Of a DNA stretch of 9,782 nucleotides, positions 1 to 7,509 are shown in pieces (within the stretch, counting starts at the first letter, position 1; the number at the start of each line of letters is the position of its first letter). A program made the position numbers and the translations under genes. This stretch comes from Frankiaceae bacterium (GTDB lineage: Bacteria; Actinomycetota; Actinomycetes; Mycobacteriales; SCTD01), in contig CANKBT010000101.1 of NCBI GenBank assembly GCA_947479995.1, positions 1 through 9,782 on the forward strand, in the 5' to 3' direction. A model generated the notes under the pieces. The model was not told the DNA's origin. It was given only the letters and a program-made list of their open reading frames with translations, and did not search any database.

Positions 1-203
1 CTGCCGTGGATTCGCCGTCGCCGTAGTGGCGCGGTGATCCGACGTCCTTGCTACGGCGTCCTAGCGGACAGCCACCTCACGAGTCCGATGAGCACACAAA
101 GTGTCGGACCACCTCCTCTCCCATGTGCCGACGACGGTACGTGCGCTCCCGCGCGTCGTCCACCGCGAATCGCTGAGGGCGAACGAGGTGGCCGGCGGGG
201 TCG
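1..203. other. Apparently non-coding region downstream of the giant surface-protein gene
   Basis: This stretch lies beyond the TGA stop of the large minus-strand gene. Its composition is less GC-biased than the surrounding coding DNA. The reading frames crossing it give arginine/alanine-rich translations that look like shadows. I see a perfect 7-bp inverted repeat (positions 20-26 and 51-57, GCCGTAG/CTACGGC) with a long 24-base loop, and a second imperfect stem-loop at 83-109. No tRNA, convincing ORF or T-tract terminator is visible. The gene further left, if any, starts or ends outside the window. Confidence 0.5.
83..109. terminator. Imperfect stem-loop, possible transcription end of the giant gene
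   Basis: GTCCGA (83-88) pairs with TCGGAC (104-109). Inside, CAC (93-95) pairs with GTG (101-103) around the loop ACAAA, leaving a 4-base bulge (TGAG) on one side. It lies about 95 bp past the stop of the minus-strand giant gene. No T-tract follows on either strand, so it is not a canonical intrinsic terminator. GC-rich actinobacteria often use stem-loops without U-tracts, so this is offered only as a weak candidate. Confidence 0.2.
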
Positions 204-3200
204 TCAGCGGGGCAGGCGGCAGTCGCGGACGGCGGCCTCGGCCGCCCGCACGACGGCCACCGGGACGGCACCCGACCCGCCGAGCACGCGGCCGGCGCGC
301 AGCGCGCCGCAGCGGTCGACGAGCAGCTGCGCGGTCGCTGGGGGCAGGGCGCCGGGGGCCACGAGCACGAGCGGAGCGCCGTCGCGCCCGGAGGCCGGTC
401 CGGCCGCCAGGGCGTCGGCGAAGGCGTCGCCGCGGGCGACGTGCACGGCCGTCCGGTCGAAGCCCAGGCGGTCCCACGAGAAGGCCGCGAGCGCCGCCGC
501 GGTGGCGTAGCGGTCCGGCCCGGAGACGCGCTCGACCGGCCGGCCGGTGACGGCCTGCACCTGCGAGGCGACGCGCGCCGAGACCGAGCCGGTGCCGCCG
601 ACGACGACGACCTGCTCGACGCCCAGCTCGCGCAGCAGAGCGGCGGTCGCCGCGGGCAGCGCGTCGGGCCGCGTCACGAGCACGGGCAGGCCGCGGCCGA
701 AGCCCGGACCGGCGGCGGCGAGCACGTCGGGGAACAGCTCGCCGCTGCCGAGCAGCGCCGTCCGCAGCCCGTCGACCTCGCCGACCGGGTGCGCCCGCAG
801 GTCGACCTCGCGGGTGACGGCGGCGGCGGTCTCGTACCGGTCGGCGCCGGAGAGCCGGCGGACGGCGAGGCCGCGGCCGCGCAGGTCGGCGAGCACGGCG
901 TCCGACACGGCTGCGGTGCCGCCGAGCACCACGACCTCCTGCGCGCCGAGCTCGCCGAGCGCGCGCCCCGTCTCCTCCGGCAGCACGCCGGTGGCGGTGA
1001 GCAGCACGGGCGCGTCGAGGCTGCCGGCGAGCGTGCTGCCGGCCAGCGCGTCGGCGAAGGCGTCGGCGCGGGCGAGCACGACCGTGCGCGCGCCCGCCGG
1101 GAAGGTCCGCAGGGCGGTCTCCCGCGCGGTCGAGAAGCGGTCGGGCGACGGGCTGGGCCCGGGGACGCCGGCGCCGTCGTAGCGGGTGAGGGCGAAGGGC
1201 CCGGCGCTCGCGGCGTAGCGGAACAGCGCACCCTCGTACGGCGCGACGAGGCCGCCCGGCGGCACGACGACGCGGTAGGAGGCGCCGTCGGCGAGCGGGG
1301 TGACGGGGACCAGGCGGGCCTCGGCGACCGCACCCGTGCAGGCCCGCAGCCCGTCGCCGCAGACCAGCTGGGCGGCGACGGGCGTGCCGTCCGCACGCTC
1401 GAGCCTCGCCGCCGGCGGCACGACGAGGCGCGAGAAGCGCAGGACCGTCGGGGTCCGCGGCCCCGTGCCCCCAGGGGTCACCGCGACGACGCGGGCCGGT
1501 CCCGCGTCGACGGGCACGGTCGGCACGTGGGCCTCGCTGTAGCCGTTGCCCGGACGGCCCTCGTCCTCCCAGGGCGCGCCCGGCGGGGAGAGGATGCCGG
1601 CGGTGGGCCTGAGCCGTCCGCCGAGGATGACGCCGTCGCGCACGTCGGTGACGACCGCGAGCGGCGGGAGGGCGCTGCCCGGGGCGACCGGCCCTGCAGC
1701 CGTGCAGGTGCCGTCGTCGCACTGCCAGCCGGCTCCCGAGGCCCGCTGCGTCGTCACGAAGGCGTCGGCGGTGAGCTGCACCCGCACCGGCCCGGGAGCG
1801 GCGCCCCGGCCGACGTTGCTGACCAGGACGGTGGAGCGCGACGAGCCGCCGTCGAGCTGCAGCTCCTCGGCGCTGAGCTGCACGGTGAGGTCGTACGAGC
1901 GCTCGCTGCTGCTGGTGGCGGCGCTGGCCGCCGTCCCGTCCTGCAGGGAGGGCGACAGCCGGAGGGTGCCGGCGGGCCGGAGGCGGCCGCCCAGCACGAC
2001 GGACAGCTCGGGCAGCAGCTGGCCGGCGACGAGCGGTCCGGGGTGCGTGCAGACGCGCGCGCTGCACGACCAGCCCTCACCCGAAGCCGCGTCGTCGAGG
2101 TAGGTGGTCGTGAGCTCGTCCCGCAGCGTGAGGCGCACCGGTCCGGGCGCCGAGCGCACCGCCCGGACGTCGACGGTGAAGGCCGCGCCGTCGCCGACGG
2201 CGACGGGCGTCGGCGCGCGGACGGCGAGCACCGCCGAGCGCCCCGCGGTCCCCGGCACCTCCAGGACAGCGGTGTCCGGGTCGCCGTTGCCGCCCAGCTC
2301 GTCCTGGACGGACGCGCGCAGGGTCGTGCCGGCGTCGAGCGGGTGCTGGAAGCGCAGCGTCCGCGAGGCACCGGGCGCCAGCCCGGCGCTGGTGCAGCTC
2401 CACTGCTCGGGCAGCGTGCGCCCGCACGCCCACGCGGGGTCCGCCACCACGACGGTGGTGGCCGGTGCCGTCACGTCGACCCGGACCGGCCCGGCGTAGG
2501 GGGCGTTGCCGGTGTTGGTGACGGCGACGAGCGCCTGCGCCGTCGGCCCGGCACCGGACGGGCCCGACGCGGTCGACAGGTCGAGGTCGCTCGCGCTGCT
2601 GCGCCCCGGCACGGTCGACGACGCGGCGTCGTCCTCGAGGACGGTGTCCCGGGGGTGCTCCACGACGGCCGCGACCCTGGTGCTGGCCATGAAGGGGTAC
2701 GGCCCGGTGCGCGTCTCGAGGGTCGGCACCTCCACGCGCAGCTCGGGCAGCTCGCCCCCCGGGGGCGCCGTCCGGGTCGTCGTGCACGCCGGGACGCCCC
2801 GCCCGCACTCCCAGCCCTCACCCGACGCCGTGACCAGGCCGGCGGAGCCGGCGACGGTCAGCAGCACGCGGGTGCGTCCGGTCGCCGCCTGCCCGCCGAC
2901 GTTGCGCACCGCGACGCGGAAGGCCGCCGTCTCGCCGGTGCTCGGCCCGTCCGGCCGCACGACCGGGGCGAGGTCGACGCCCTGGTACGCCACGCGCCAG
3001 GGCCGCACGGTGGTGGCGGAGCCGGGTACCGGGCTGAGCCACCCCACGGTGCGGGTGACCGCCACCTCCGCGACGGCGGCGTCCTCCACGACGAGCGCAG
3101 CGCGCAGGCCCCGGACCTCGCCGGGTGCGAGCGGCCCGGTGGCGGTGCACCGCTCGGGCGTGCACGTCCAGAGGGCGTCGGACTCCTGCACCTGCACGCG

Positions 3201-6200
3201 CGCGCCGTCGCCCGCCCGCAGCTCGACGCTGACGCCGGTGACCGCGGCGTCCGAGACGTTGACCACCGGCACGTCCAGGGCGGCCACGCCGCTCCGGTCG
3301 ACGAGGCCCTCGGCCGGCCCGCCCCTGAGGACGACCACCGGTGGCGCTCCCTGCTCGCGCGCCACCGGCCAGGTGAGCTCGGCGCCCTGGGACGCCTGCC
3401 TGGCGAAGGGCGTGGTCAGCCCGTCGTCCTGCCCGGGGAGCGCGGGGCCGGCGAGCCGTGCCTGCAGGGGGGTCTCGGCTGCCCGCCGGACCAGGTCCGG
3501 CTCCGTGCCGACGAGCAGGTCGGGGAGCGTCGACCCCGCGCCGGCGCCCCCGGGGTGCGTGCACCGGAACGGCTGATCGCCACGGCACTGCCAGCCCGAC
3601 CCCGAGCCGGTGAGAGCGGCGTCGATGCCGCCGAGCAGCTCCACCGTGACCGGTCCGGGGTGCGCGGTCACGCCGACGTCGCGGACCCGGAGCCGCGTGG
3701 TGGCGGACCCGCGCTCCCGGTAGGGGGCGGTCGGGGACTCCAGGACCAGCGCCAGGGACGGCGCGCTCCTCCCGTGCCCCTGGCGGGCGGAGGCGCGGCG
3801 GGTCGACGGGGCGTTCCAGTCGCTGCCGGCCGTGACCTCGGCCGCGACCTCGCTCACCGACGGGTCGTCGGACGGGTCCCGCCCGCCCTCCACCCGCAGC
3901 TCGGGCAGCCCGCCGCGCGCGGGCACGGGTCCCTCGTGCGCGCACGCGAGGTCGAGGGAGCAGGTCCAGCCGTCACCGGAGGCGCGCGTGCCCGCGCCAG
4001 GGGTGAGCTGCACCTGCACGCGGCCCGGCGAGGGCCGCCAGCCCGCGTTGACGACCCGGACGGTCGCGGCACGGACGGACCCCGGGGACGGGGCGTCGGA
4101 CGTCACCACCGGGACCAGCACGACCGGGTACGCGCCGGTGGGCACGGTCGCCTGCAGGCGGCCGCCGCGGGGATCACCGCCGCCGGACACCCTCGCCTCG
4201 AGCGGCAGCGTCGCGCCGGACCGGTCGGGTCGTGCCAGCGCGACGACCCGCAGCGGTGAGGACGCACCGCCGGCGGGGACGGCCTGCGACGTGCGGCAGA
4301 CGGCCCCCGCGCAGGCCCACCCGGCGCCGGCGGCCGTCCACGGCACCGCGCCCGACGTCAGCACGAGCGCCACCTCACCCGCGCTGGTGAGCTCGCCGCG
4401 GTTGACGACCCGGAGGTCGGTGACCACGGCGTCGCCGGGCAGTGCGGGCGCGGGGGTCGTGAGCACCGGGACGAGGTCGACGGGTCGCCCGCCGGTGCCC
4501 GCGGTCGCCAGGGAGGTGCGGCCGCCGACGCGCGTCCACACGGCGAAGGAGGGGGGCCAGCCGGCGTCGCCCGTCGCCGTGCGCACCACGAGTGGCGGCA
4601 GAGCGCTGCCGGCGGCGACCGAGGAGGCGTGCTCGCACGTCAGCGCGGTGCACGACCAGCCCGGTCCGCTGGCCGAGCGCGGCTCGACGCCACCGGACAC
4701 CTCGAGCACGACGGGGCCGGTGGCCTCGGCGTCGCCGTCGTTGCGCACCAGCACGGGGACGTCGACCACGCCGTCGGAGCCCACCGGTCCCGGGAAGCGC
4801 GGGTAGGCAGTGAGCGCTGCGCCGGCACCCTCGACGACCGGCAGCTCCGCGCTCCCGGCGTCGTTCCCGTCGTTGCCGTCCACCACCTCGATGCGGCCGC
4901 CCACGACGACGACGCCCCGCTCCGGCGCCGGCGTGGACCGCAGTGCCAGGGGCGGGAGGGACTCGCCCACGGCGAGAGGGCCGGCGTCGGAGGTGCACGT
5001 GCCCTCAGCGCAGCTCCAACCCTCACCGGAGCCCTCCGCGGTCGTGGTGAACCGCACGGGGCCGGTCGCCGTGCCCGGCCCGAGGTTGCGGACGGTCGCG
5101 GTCGCCAGAGCGGCCCCGTGCGGAGCGGGGGCCGCCACGGGTGCGACCGACACGGCCAGATCGCCCTCCCCGGGCATCACGACGGACGCGACGGCGCTCA
5201 CGGACCCGGCCGACGGCACGGGGCCGGTCGGCAGGAGGGTCGCCGACAGCGCGGTGGCCCGCGGTCCGGCCTCCACGAGGAGGACGGGCACGGTGCCGCC
5301 CTCGGGCGCGGGCCCGTCCGCGCGCCGGCAGCGGGCCGCCTCGCACGACCAGCCGTCGCTGCTGCCCGGCACGGGCTGCACCGCGCTCGAGAACCTGACC
5401 TCGACCGGCTCGTCGGCGTGGTCGTCCCCGCCGACGTCCCGCACCACGGCGGCGAAGACCGAGCTCCGCTCCGCGACCGCCGCGCCCACCGGCGCCAGGG
5501 CCAGCTCGAGCCCGCGGTAGGGGGCGAGGACGACCGTGCTGGCACTCGCGCTGTCGTTCCCGCGGCGACCGTCGCGAGCGTCGAGCAGCTCGGCGGCGAC
5601 CTGCGCGGCGCGGTCGAGCGCGGGGTCCTCGTGCCCCGGCACGACGCCGCTGAGAGGCGGCAGCACCTGACCCGGGTCGACGGGGCCGCCGCGGCTGCAC
5701 ACCACCCCGGCGCAGTCCCAGCCGCTGCCGCTCGCCGACACCACGCCGCTGAGCCGGACGGACACGTCACGGCCGTACGCGTCACTGCCCACGTTGCGCA
5801 CGAGCGCGTCGACGACGCGGTCGCCGCCCCGCCGGGCGTCGGCCCTCGGGGCCAGGGAGACCGCGAGGTCCGCCCGGTCCGGGGGGAGCACGGGGAAGAC
5901 CAGGCGGCCACGGCCGGCCTCGGACACCGCCGCCGTCGACACGGACGCGTCGACCCCGGCGGTGTCCGCGGGCGGCAGGTCCTCGCGCACCCGGTGGACG
6001 GCACGCACGGCCGGCAGGGCGTCGCCGGGAGCGAGGACCGCCGTCGCCGTGCACTCGGCCGTCGAGACCTCGCACTCCCAGCCCTCGCCCTGCAGCGCGA
6101 CCGCGTCCGGGTCGCCGCTCCCCGCCGGCCGCACCTGGAGCACGTGGACGCCCGACGTGACGGCGGTGCCGGTGTTCACCACGACGACGTCGACCACGGA

Positions 6201-6359
6201 GGTGCCGGCGGCCACGGCCTCGCCCACCTGCGTGATCATCACGCCGAGCCGCGCTCCGGCGACGGCCTGGTCTGCGGCCGCGCTCACCGGCGCGGGCAGC
6301 ACCGCGAGCCCGCTGGCGAGCAGGGCGGTGGCGAGCAGGGCGGGAGCGGTGCGGCGCAC
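204..6359 (-). CDS. Giant secreted repeat protein with three C-terminal CWB2 cell-wall-binding modules
   Basis: A 2051-residue surface protein. Start is GTG; residues 1-27 form a signal peptide (MRRT, then a hydrophobic Ala/Leu core, then PVSA with likely cleavage after A27 or A29). Residues about 30-1618 hold 13 degenerate modules of about 120 residues resembling DUF11/CARDB-type beta-sandwich repeats, with strands such as VRNVG and GPVRV and an invariant W-x-C-x(4-9)-C hairpin in each. Residues about 1619-1735 look like a bacterial Ig-like domain (C1667 and C1674). A short Pro/Ser linker (PGPSPSP) leads to three CWB2 (PF04122) modules at about 1739-2051. There is no LPXTG motif or C-terminal membrane anchor, so attachment is probably non-covalent through CWB2. 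The ribosome-binding site upstream of the GTG is weak. The role (adhesin, stalk or envelope component) is not determinable from sequence, and I recognise no named orthologue. The gene stands alone, divergent from its right-hand neighbour. Confidence 0.93.
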   Translation of the reverse strand: MRRTAPALLATALLASGLAVLPAPVSAAADQAVAGARLGVMITQVGEAVAAGTSVVDVVVVNTGTAVTSGVHVLQVRPAGSGDPDAVALQGEGWECEVSTAECTATAVLAPGDALPAVRAVHRVREDLPPADTAGVDASVSTAAVSEAGRGRLVFPVLPPDRADLAVSLAPRADARRGGDRVVDALVRNVGSDAYGRDVSVRLSGVVSASGSGWDCAGVVCSRGGPVDPGQVLPPLSGVVPGHEDPALDRAAQVAAELLDARDGRRGNDSASASTVVLAPYRGLELALAPVGAAVAERSSVFAAVVRDVGGDDHADEPVEVRFSSAVQPVPGSSDGWSCEAARCRRADGPAPEGGTVPVLLVEAGPRATALSATLLPTGPVPSAGSVSAVASVVMPGEGDLAVSVAPVAAPAPHGAALATATVRNLGPGTATGPVRFTTTAEGSGEGWSCAEGTCTSDAGPLAVGESLPPLALRSTPAPERGVVVVGGRIEVVDGNDGNDAGSAELPVVEGAGAALTAYPRFPGPVGSDGVVDVPVLVRNDGDAEATGPVVLEVSGGVEPRSASGPGWSCTALTCEHASSVAAGSALPPLVVRTATGDAGWPPSFAVWTRVGGRTSLATAGTGGRPVDLVPVLTTPAPALPGDAVVTDLRVVNRGELTSAGEVALVLTSGAVPWTAAGAGWACAGAVCRTSQAVPAGGASSPLRVVALARPDRSGATLPLEARVSGGGDPRGGRLQATVPTGAYPVVLVPVVTSDAPSPGSVRAATVRVVNAGWRPSPGRVQVQLTPGAGTRASGDGWTCSLDLACAHEGPVPARGGLPELRVEGGRDPSDDPSVSEVAAEVTAGSDWNAPSTRRASARQGHGRSAPSLALVLESPTAPYRERGSATTRLRVRDVGVTAHPGPVTVELLGGIDAALTGSGSGWQCRGDQPFRCTHPGGAGAGSTLPDLLVGTEPDLVRRAAETPLQARLAGPALPGQDDGLTTPFARQASQGAELTWPVAREQGAPPVVVLRGGPAEGLVDRSGVAALDVPVVNVSDAAVTGVSVELRAGDGARVQVQESDALWTCTPERCTATGPLAPGEVRGLRAALVVEDAAVAEVAVTRTVGWLSPVPGSATTVRPWRVAYQGVDLAPVVRPDGPSTGETAAFRVAVRNVGGQAATGRTRVLLTVAGSAGLVTASGEGWECGRGVPACTTTRTAPPGGELPELRVEVPTLETRTGPYPFMASTRVAAVVEHPRDTVLEDDAASSTVPGRSSASDLDLSTASGPSGAGPTAQALVAVTNTGNAPYAGPVRVDVTAPATTVVVADPAWACGRTLPEQWSCTSAGLAPGASRTLRFQHPLDAGTTLRASVQDELGGNGDPDTAVLEVPGTAGRSAVLAVRAPTPVAVGDGAAFTVDVRAVRSAPGPVRLTLRDELTTTYLDDAASGEGWSCSARVCTHPGPLVAGQLLPELSVVLGGRLRPAGTLRLSPSLQDGTAASAATSSSERSYDLTVQLSAEELQLDGGSSRSTVLVSNVGRGAAPGPVRVQLTADAFVTTQRASGAGWQCDDGTCTAAGPVAPGSALPPLAVVTDVRDGVILGGRLRPTAGILSPPGAPWEDEGRPGNGYSEAHVPTVPVDAGPARVVAVTPGGTGPRTPTVLRFSRLVVPPAARLERADGTPVAAQLVCGDGLRACTGAVAEARLVPVTPLADGASYRVVVPPGGLVAPYEGALFRYAASAGPFALTRYDGAGVPGPSPSPDRFSTARETALRTFPAGARTVVLARADAFADALAGSTLAGSLDAPVLLTATGVLPEETGRALGELGAQEVVVLGGTAAVSDAVLADLRGRGLAVRRLSGADRYETAAAVTREVDLRAHPVGEVDGLRTALLGSGELFPDVLAAAGPGFGRGLPVLVTRPDALPAATAALLRELGVEQVVVVGGTGSVSARVASQVQAVTGRPVERVSGPDRYATAAALAAFSWDRLGFDRTAVHVARGDAFADALAAGPASGRDGAPLVLVAPGALPPATAQLLVDRCGALRAGRVLGGSGAVPVAVVRAAEAAVRDCRLPR
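207..1145 (-). other. Triple CWB2 (PF04122) cell-wall-binding region
   Basis: This is the C-terminal region of the giant protein, residues about 1739-2051. Module 1 carries ADAFADALAGSTLAG and VVVLGGTAAVSD. Module 2 starts at RLSGADRYETA (1835) with FPDVLAAAG and VVVVGGTGSVS. Module 3 starts at RVSGPDRYATA (1944) with GDAFADALAAG and GRVLGGSGAVP. The [RL]xSGxDRYxTA and F(A/P)DxLA signatures are hallmarks of the family. In clostridial S-layer-associated proteins, three CWB2 modules pack together to bind an anionic wall polymer; the copy number here fits that. The polymer in this organism is unknown. Module 3 adds its own Cys pair (C2017, C2047). Confidence 0.93.
1506..6272 (-). repeat. Thirteen tandem protein modules with an invariant W-x-C...C motif
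   Basis: These protein-level repeats lie within the giant gene, at residues about 30-1618. The first cysteine of each motif is at residue 96, 216, 339, 450, 570, 683, 800, 925, 1066, 1185, 1312, 1432 and 1547, so the period runs from 111 to 141 with a mean near 121. The Trp two residues before it is present in all 13. The second Cys follows after 4 residues in eight copies, and after 5 to 9 in the others. A G-[L/P]-x-x-G-x-x-[L/x]-P-x-L segment usually follows, and a V-R-N-x-G strand usually precedes. DNA identity between copies is low, so they are old, diverged duplications rather than recent expansions. The W-x-C...C pattern recalls actinobacterial DUF11-type repeats. Confidence 0.88.
6314..6343 (-). 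repeat. Perfect 15-bp tandem duplication in the signal-peptide core
   Basis: The plus-strand sequence TGGCGAGCAGGGCGG occurs twice in immediate succession (6314-6328 and 6329-6343). On the minus strand it encodes part of the hydrophobic stretch PALLATALLASG, that is, two five-residue ALLA-type units. The unit is a multiple of three, so gain or loss by slippage would keep the reading frame and only change the hydrophobic core length. Confidence 0.85.
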
Positions 6360-6404
6360 GGGGTCGTCCGGTCGTGAGGGCGGGCACCGGCGCCCACGGC
6401 GCGC

Positions 6405-6410
6405 AGGCTA
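6405..6410 (-). promoter_or_regulatory. Candidate -10 element for the giant surface-protein gene
   Basis: On the minus strand the hexamer TAGCCT fits the actinobacterial TAnnnT pattern. A start about 7 bases downstream would give a 5' leader near 39 nt before the GTG at 6359. There is no recognisable -35; that position falls inside the GC-rich inverted repeat at 6411-6435, which would be consistent with a regulated or extended promoter. Assignment is by motif only. Confidence 0.3.
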
Positions 6411-6435
6411 GGCCCCGCGCGGCACGCGCGGGGCC
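6411..6435. promoter_or_regulatory. Perfect 11-bp GC-rich inverted repeat in the divergent intergenic region
   Basis: Left arm GGCCCCGCGCG (6411-6421), loop GCA (6422-6424), and right arm CGCGCGGGGCC (6425-6435) are exactly complementary. It sits immediately upstream of the TAGCCT -10-like hexamer of the giant gene and about 120 bp upstream of the small plus-strand ORF. No transcribed gene points into it and no T-tract follows, so a terminator role is unlikely. An operator or an early-transcript hairpin is more plausible, but the cognate factor is unknown. The rest of 6360-6553 shows no other clear feature except the ribosome-binding site of the small ORF. Confidence 0.45.
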
Positions 6436-6543
6436 GAACGCCAGCACGGCGGCGACCGCGGCAGACGGGTGGTCCCGTTCACCCCTTCGGCCCTCGATCC
6501 GGCACGTCGGCCTTGCCGATCACGAGTGCATCGCCACCGCACC

Positions 6544-6550
6544 AGGAGGA
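6544..6550 (+). promoter_or_regulatory. Ribosome-binding site of the small plus-strand ORF
   Basis: AGGAGGA is a near-perfect anti-Shine-Dalgarno match, 3 bases before the GTG at 6554 (4 bases from the GGAGG core). The spacing is short but usable. Since the in-frame ATG at 6581 has no such site, this motif decides the start. Confidence 0.55.
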
Positions 6551-6553
6551 CCC

Positions 6554-6727
6554 GTGGTCACCGCCCCGCCAGCGTCACCGATGGCCCTGCTCCAGCAGGG
6601 GATCCCGCTGTCGCTGCTGCTCGACCTCGTCTGCGGCCCGGCGAGCGAGGACCTGCTCGCGCACGAGCACGTCCGCGGCTCAGCCCTCGCGGACGCGCTC
6701 CTCGAAGGCAGCCCGGAGCGCCGCTGA
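6554..6727 (+). CDS. Small conserved-looking protein of unknown function (57 aa)
   Basis: The protein is 57 residues with a hydrophobic core around ALLQQGIPLSLLLDLV (residues 11-26) and an acidic/polar tail ending GSPERR. Small proteins with a similar (A/L)-L-x-x-G-[I/V]-P-L-[S/T]-L-L-x-D-L stretch are, from memory, common hypothetical proteins in actinobacteria; their function is not known to me. The GTG start is chosen because of the AGGAGGA site just upstream. An internal ATG at 6581 would give 48 residues. The last 48 bases overlap the 3' end of the convergent gene pabC, so the two 3' ends form antisense transcripts if both are expressed. No clear promoter or signal peptide is visible, and the hydrophobic stretch is too short and interrupted for a confident membrane span. 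Confidence 0.58.
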   Translation: MVTAPPASPMALLQQGIPLSLLLDLVCGPASEDLLAHEHVRGSALADALLEGSPERR

Positions 6728-7501
6728 CACCGGCCCGACCGGCAGCTCCCGGCCGTCCAGCGCGACGACCGGGGCGACGCCGCGGACGCTGCTGGCGAGC
6801 AGCACCTCGTCGGCCTCGAGCAGCTCGGCGACCGTCCCGCGGCGCACCTCGGTCGGCACGGGGCTGAGCCCGAGCAGCACGTCGGCCGTGGTGCCGGCGA
6901 GGATGCCGACCTCGGCCGGTGGCGGCGTGATGAGCGTGCCGGCGGTCACCCAGAGCACGTTCGCGGTCGGCGCCTCGAGCACCTCCCCGTCGCTGCTCGT
7001 GAGCACCGCGTCGTCCGCGCCGCGCGCCTGCGCCTCGCGCAGCGCGGCCATGTTGACCGCGTACGACGTGCACTTGACCCCGCCGAGCAGCCAGTGCTGC
7101 TCGCCGCGCAGCGCCGCCGGCACGCCGAGCGACAGCGTGACGGCGCGGACGCCCTGCTCGCGGCCGCGCACGACCTCGTCGGTGACCGGCGTGACCATCG
7201 CGTACGCCACCCCGCCGCGCGTCAGCACCAGGCGCAGCACGCCGTCGGGCTGCGCCCACGCCTCGACGGCGGTGCGCACCAGCGCCTCCCAGCCGTCCGG
7301 CACGTCGAGCGCGAGGCGGCTCGCGCTGCGGTGCAGGCGGGCGAGGTGGGCGTCGACGAACGCCGCCCGGCCGCCCGCGACGCGCAGCGTCTCGAACACC
7401 GACTCGCCCCGCAGCAGACCGACGTCGTCCGGGCGCACGAGGGGCGCGGCAGGGTCGGCGAGCGCGGGCCCGGCGGGGGTGAGGACGGCCAGGACGGTCA
7501 C
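6680..7501 (-). CDS. pabC: Class-IV PLP-dependent aminotransferase/lyase, probable aminodeoxychorismate lyase
   Basis: A 273-residue cytoplasmic enzyme of PLP fold type IV. PabC converts 4-amino-4-deoxychorismate to p-aminobenzoate plus pyruvate, feeding folate synthesis. Visible family marks are the GESVFETLR segment (32-40), the Schiff-base lysine in GVKCTSYAVN (K143), the cofactor-binding VLEAPTANV segment (E176, N181) and LLASSVRGVAPV (234-245). Length is normal. The GTG at 7501 is chosen because residues upstream of it look non-homologous and because longer versions run through nur on the other strand. No Shine-Dalgarno site precedes it; a TAGCCT -10-like element 8 bases upstream suggests a leaderless transcript. 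The same fold includes D-amino-acid and branched-chain aminotransferases, which cannot be fully excluded. The folate-binding ygfZ nearby supports the PabC call. Confidence 0.82.
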   Translation of the reverse strand: MTVLAVLTPAGPALADPAAPLVRPDDVGLLRGESVFETLRVAGGRAAFVDAHLARLHRSASRLALDVPDGWEALVRTAVEAWAQPDGVLRLVLTRGGVAYAMVTPVTDEVVRGREQGVRAVTLSLGVPAALRGEQHWLLGGVKCTSYAVNMAALREAQARGADDAVLTSSDGEVLEAPTANVLWVTAGTLITPPPAEVGILAGTTADVLLGLSPVPTEVRRGTVAELLEADEVLLASSVRGVAPVVALDGRELPVGPVSAALRAAFEERVREG

Positions 7502-7509
7502 GAGGGGCG

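Noticed and set aside
61..2067. A 668-codon minus-strand frame overlapping the 3' end of the giant gene
   Set aside because: It is in another frame of the same strand, is made almost entirely of Arg/Ala/Gly/Pro, and conflicts with the recognisable CWB2 modules.
441..4259. A 1272-codon open frame on the plus strand opposite the giant gene
   Set aside because: The translation is rich in Arg, Gly, Ala and His with no domain, and lies antisense to a clearly coding gene. Long antisense open frames are expected at this GC content.
4629..6377. A 582-codon plus-strand open frame opposite the start of the giant gene
   Set aside because: Low-complexity Arg/His/Gly/Ala composition, no motif and no ribosome-binding site; a shadow of the minus-strand gene.
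6411..6435. The GC-rich palindrome as a transcription terminator
   Set aside because: No gene is transcribed into it from either side and no T-run follows on either strand; a regulatory role fits better.
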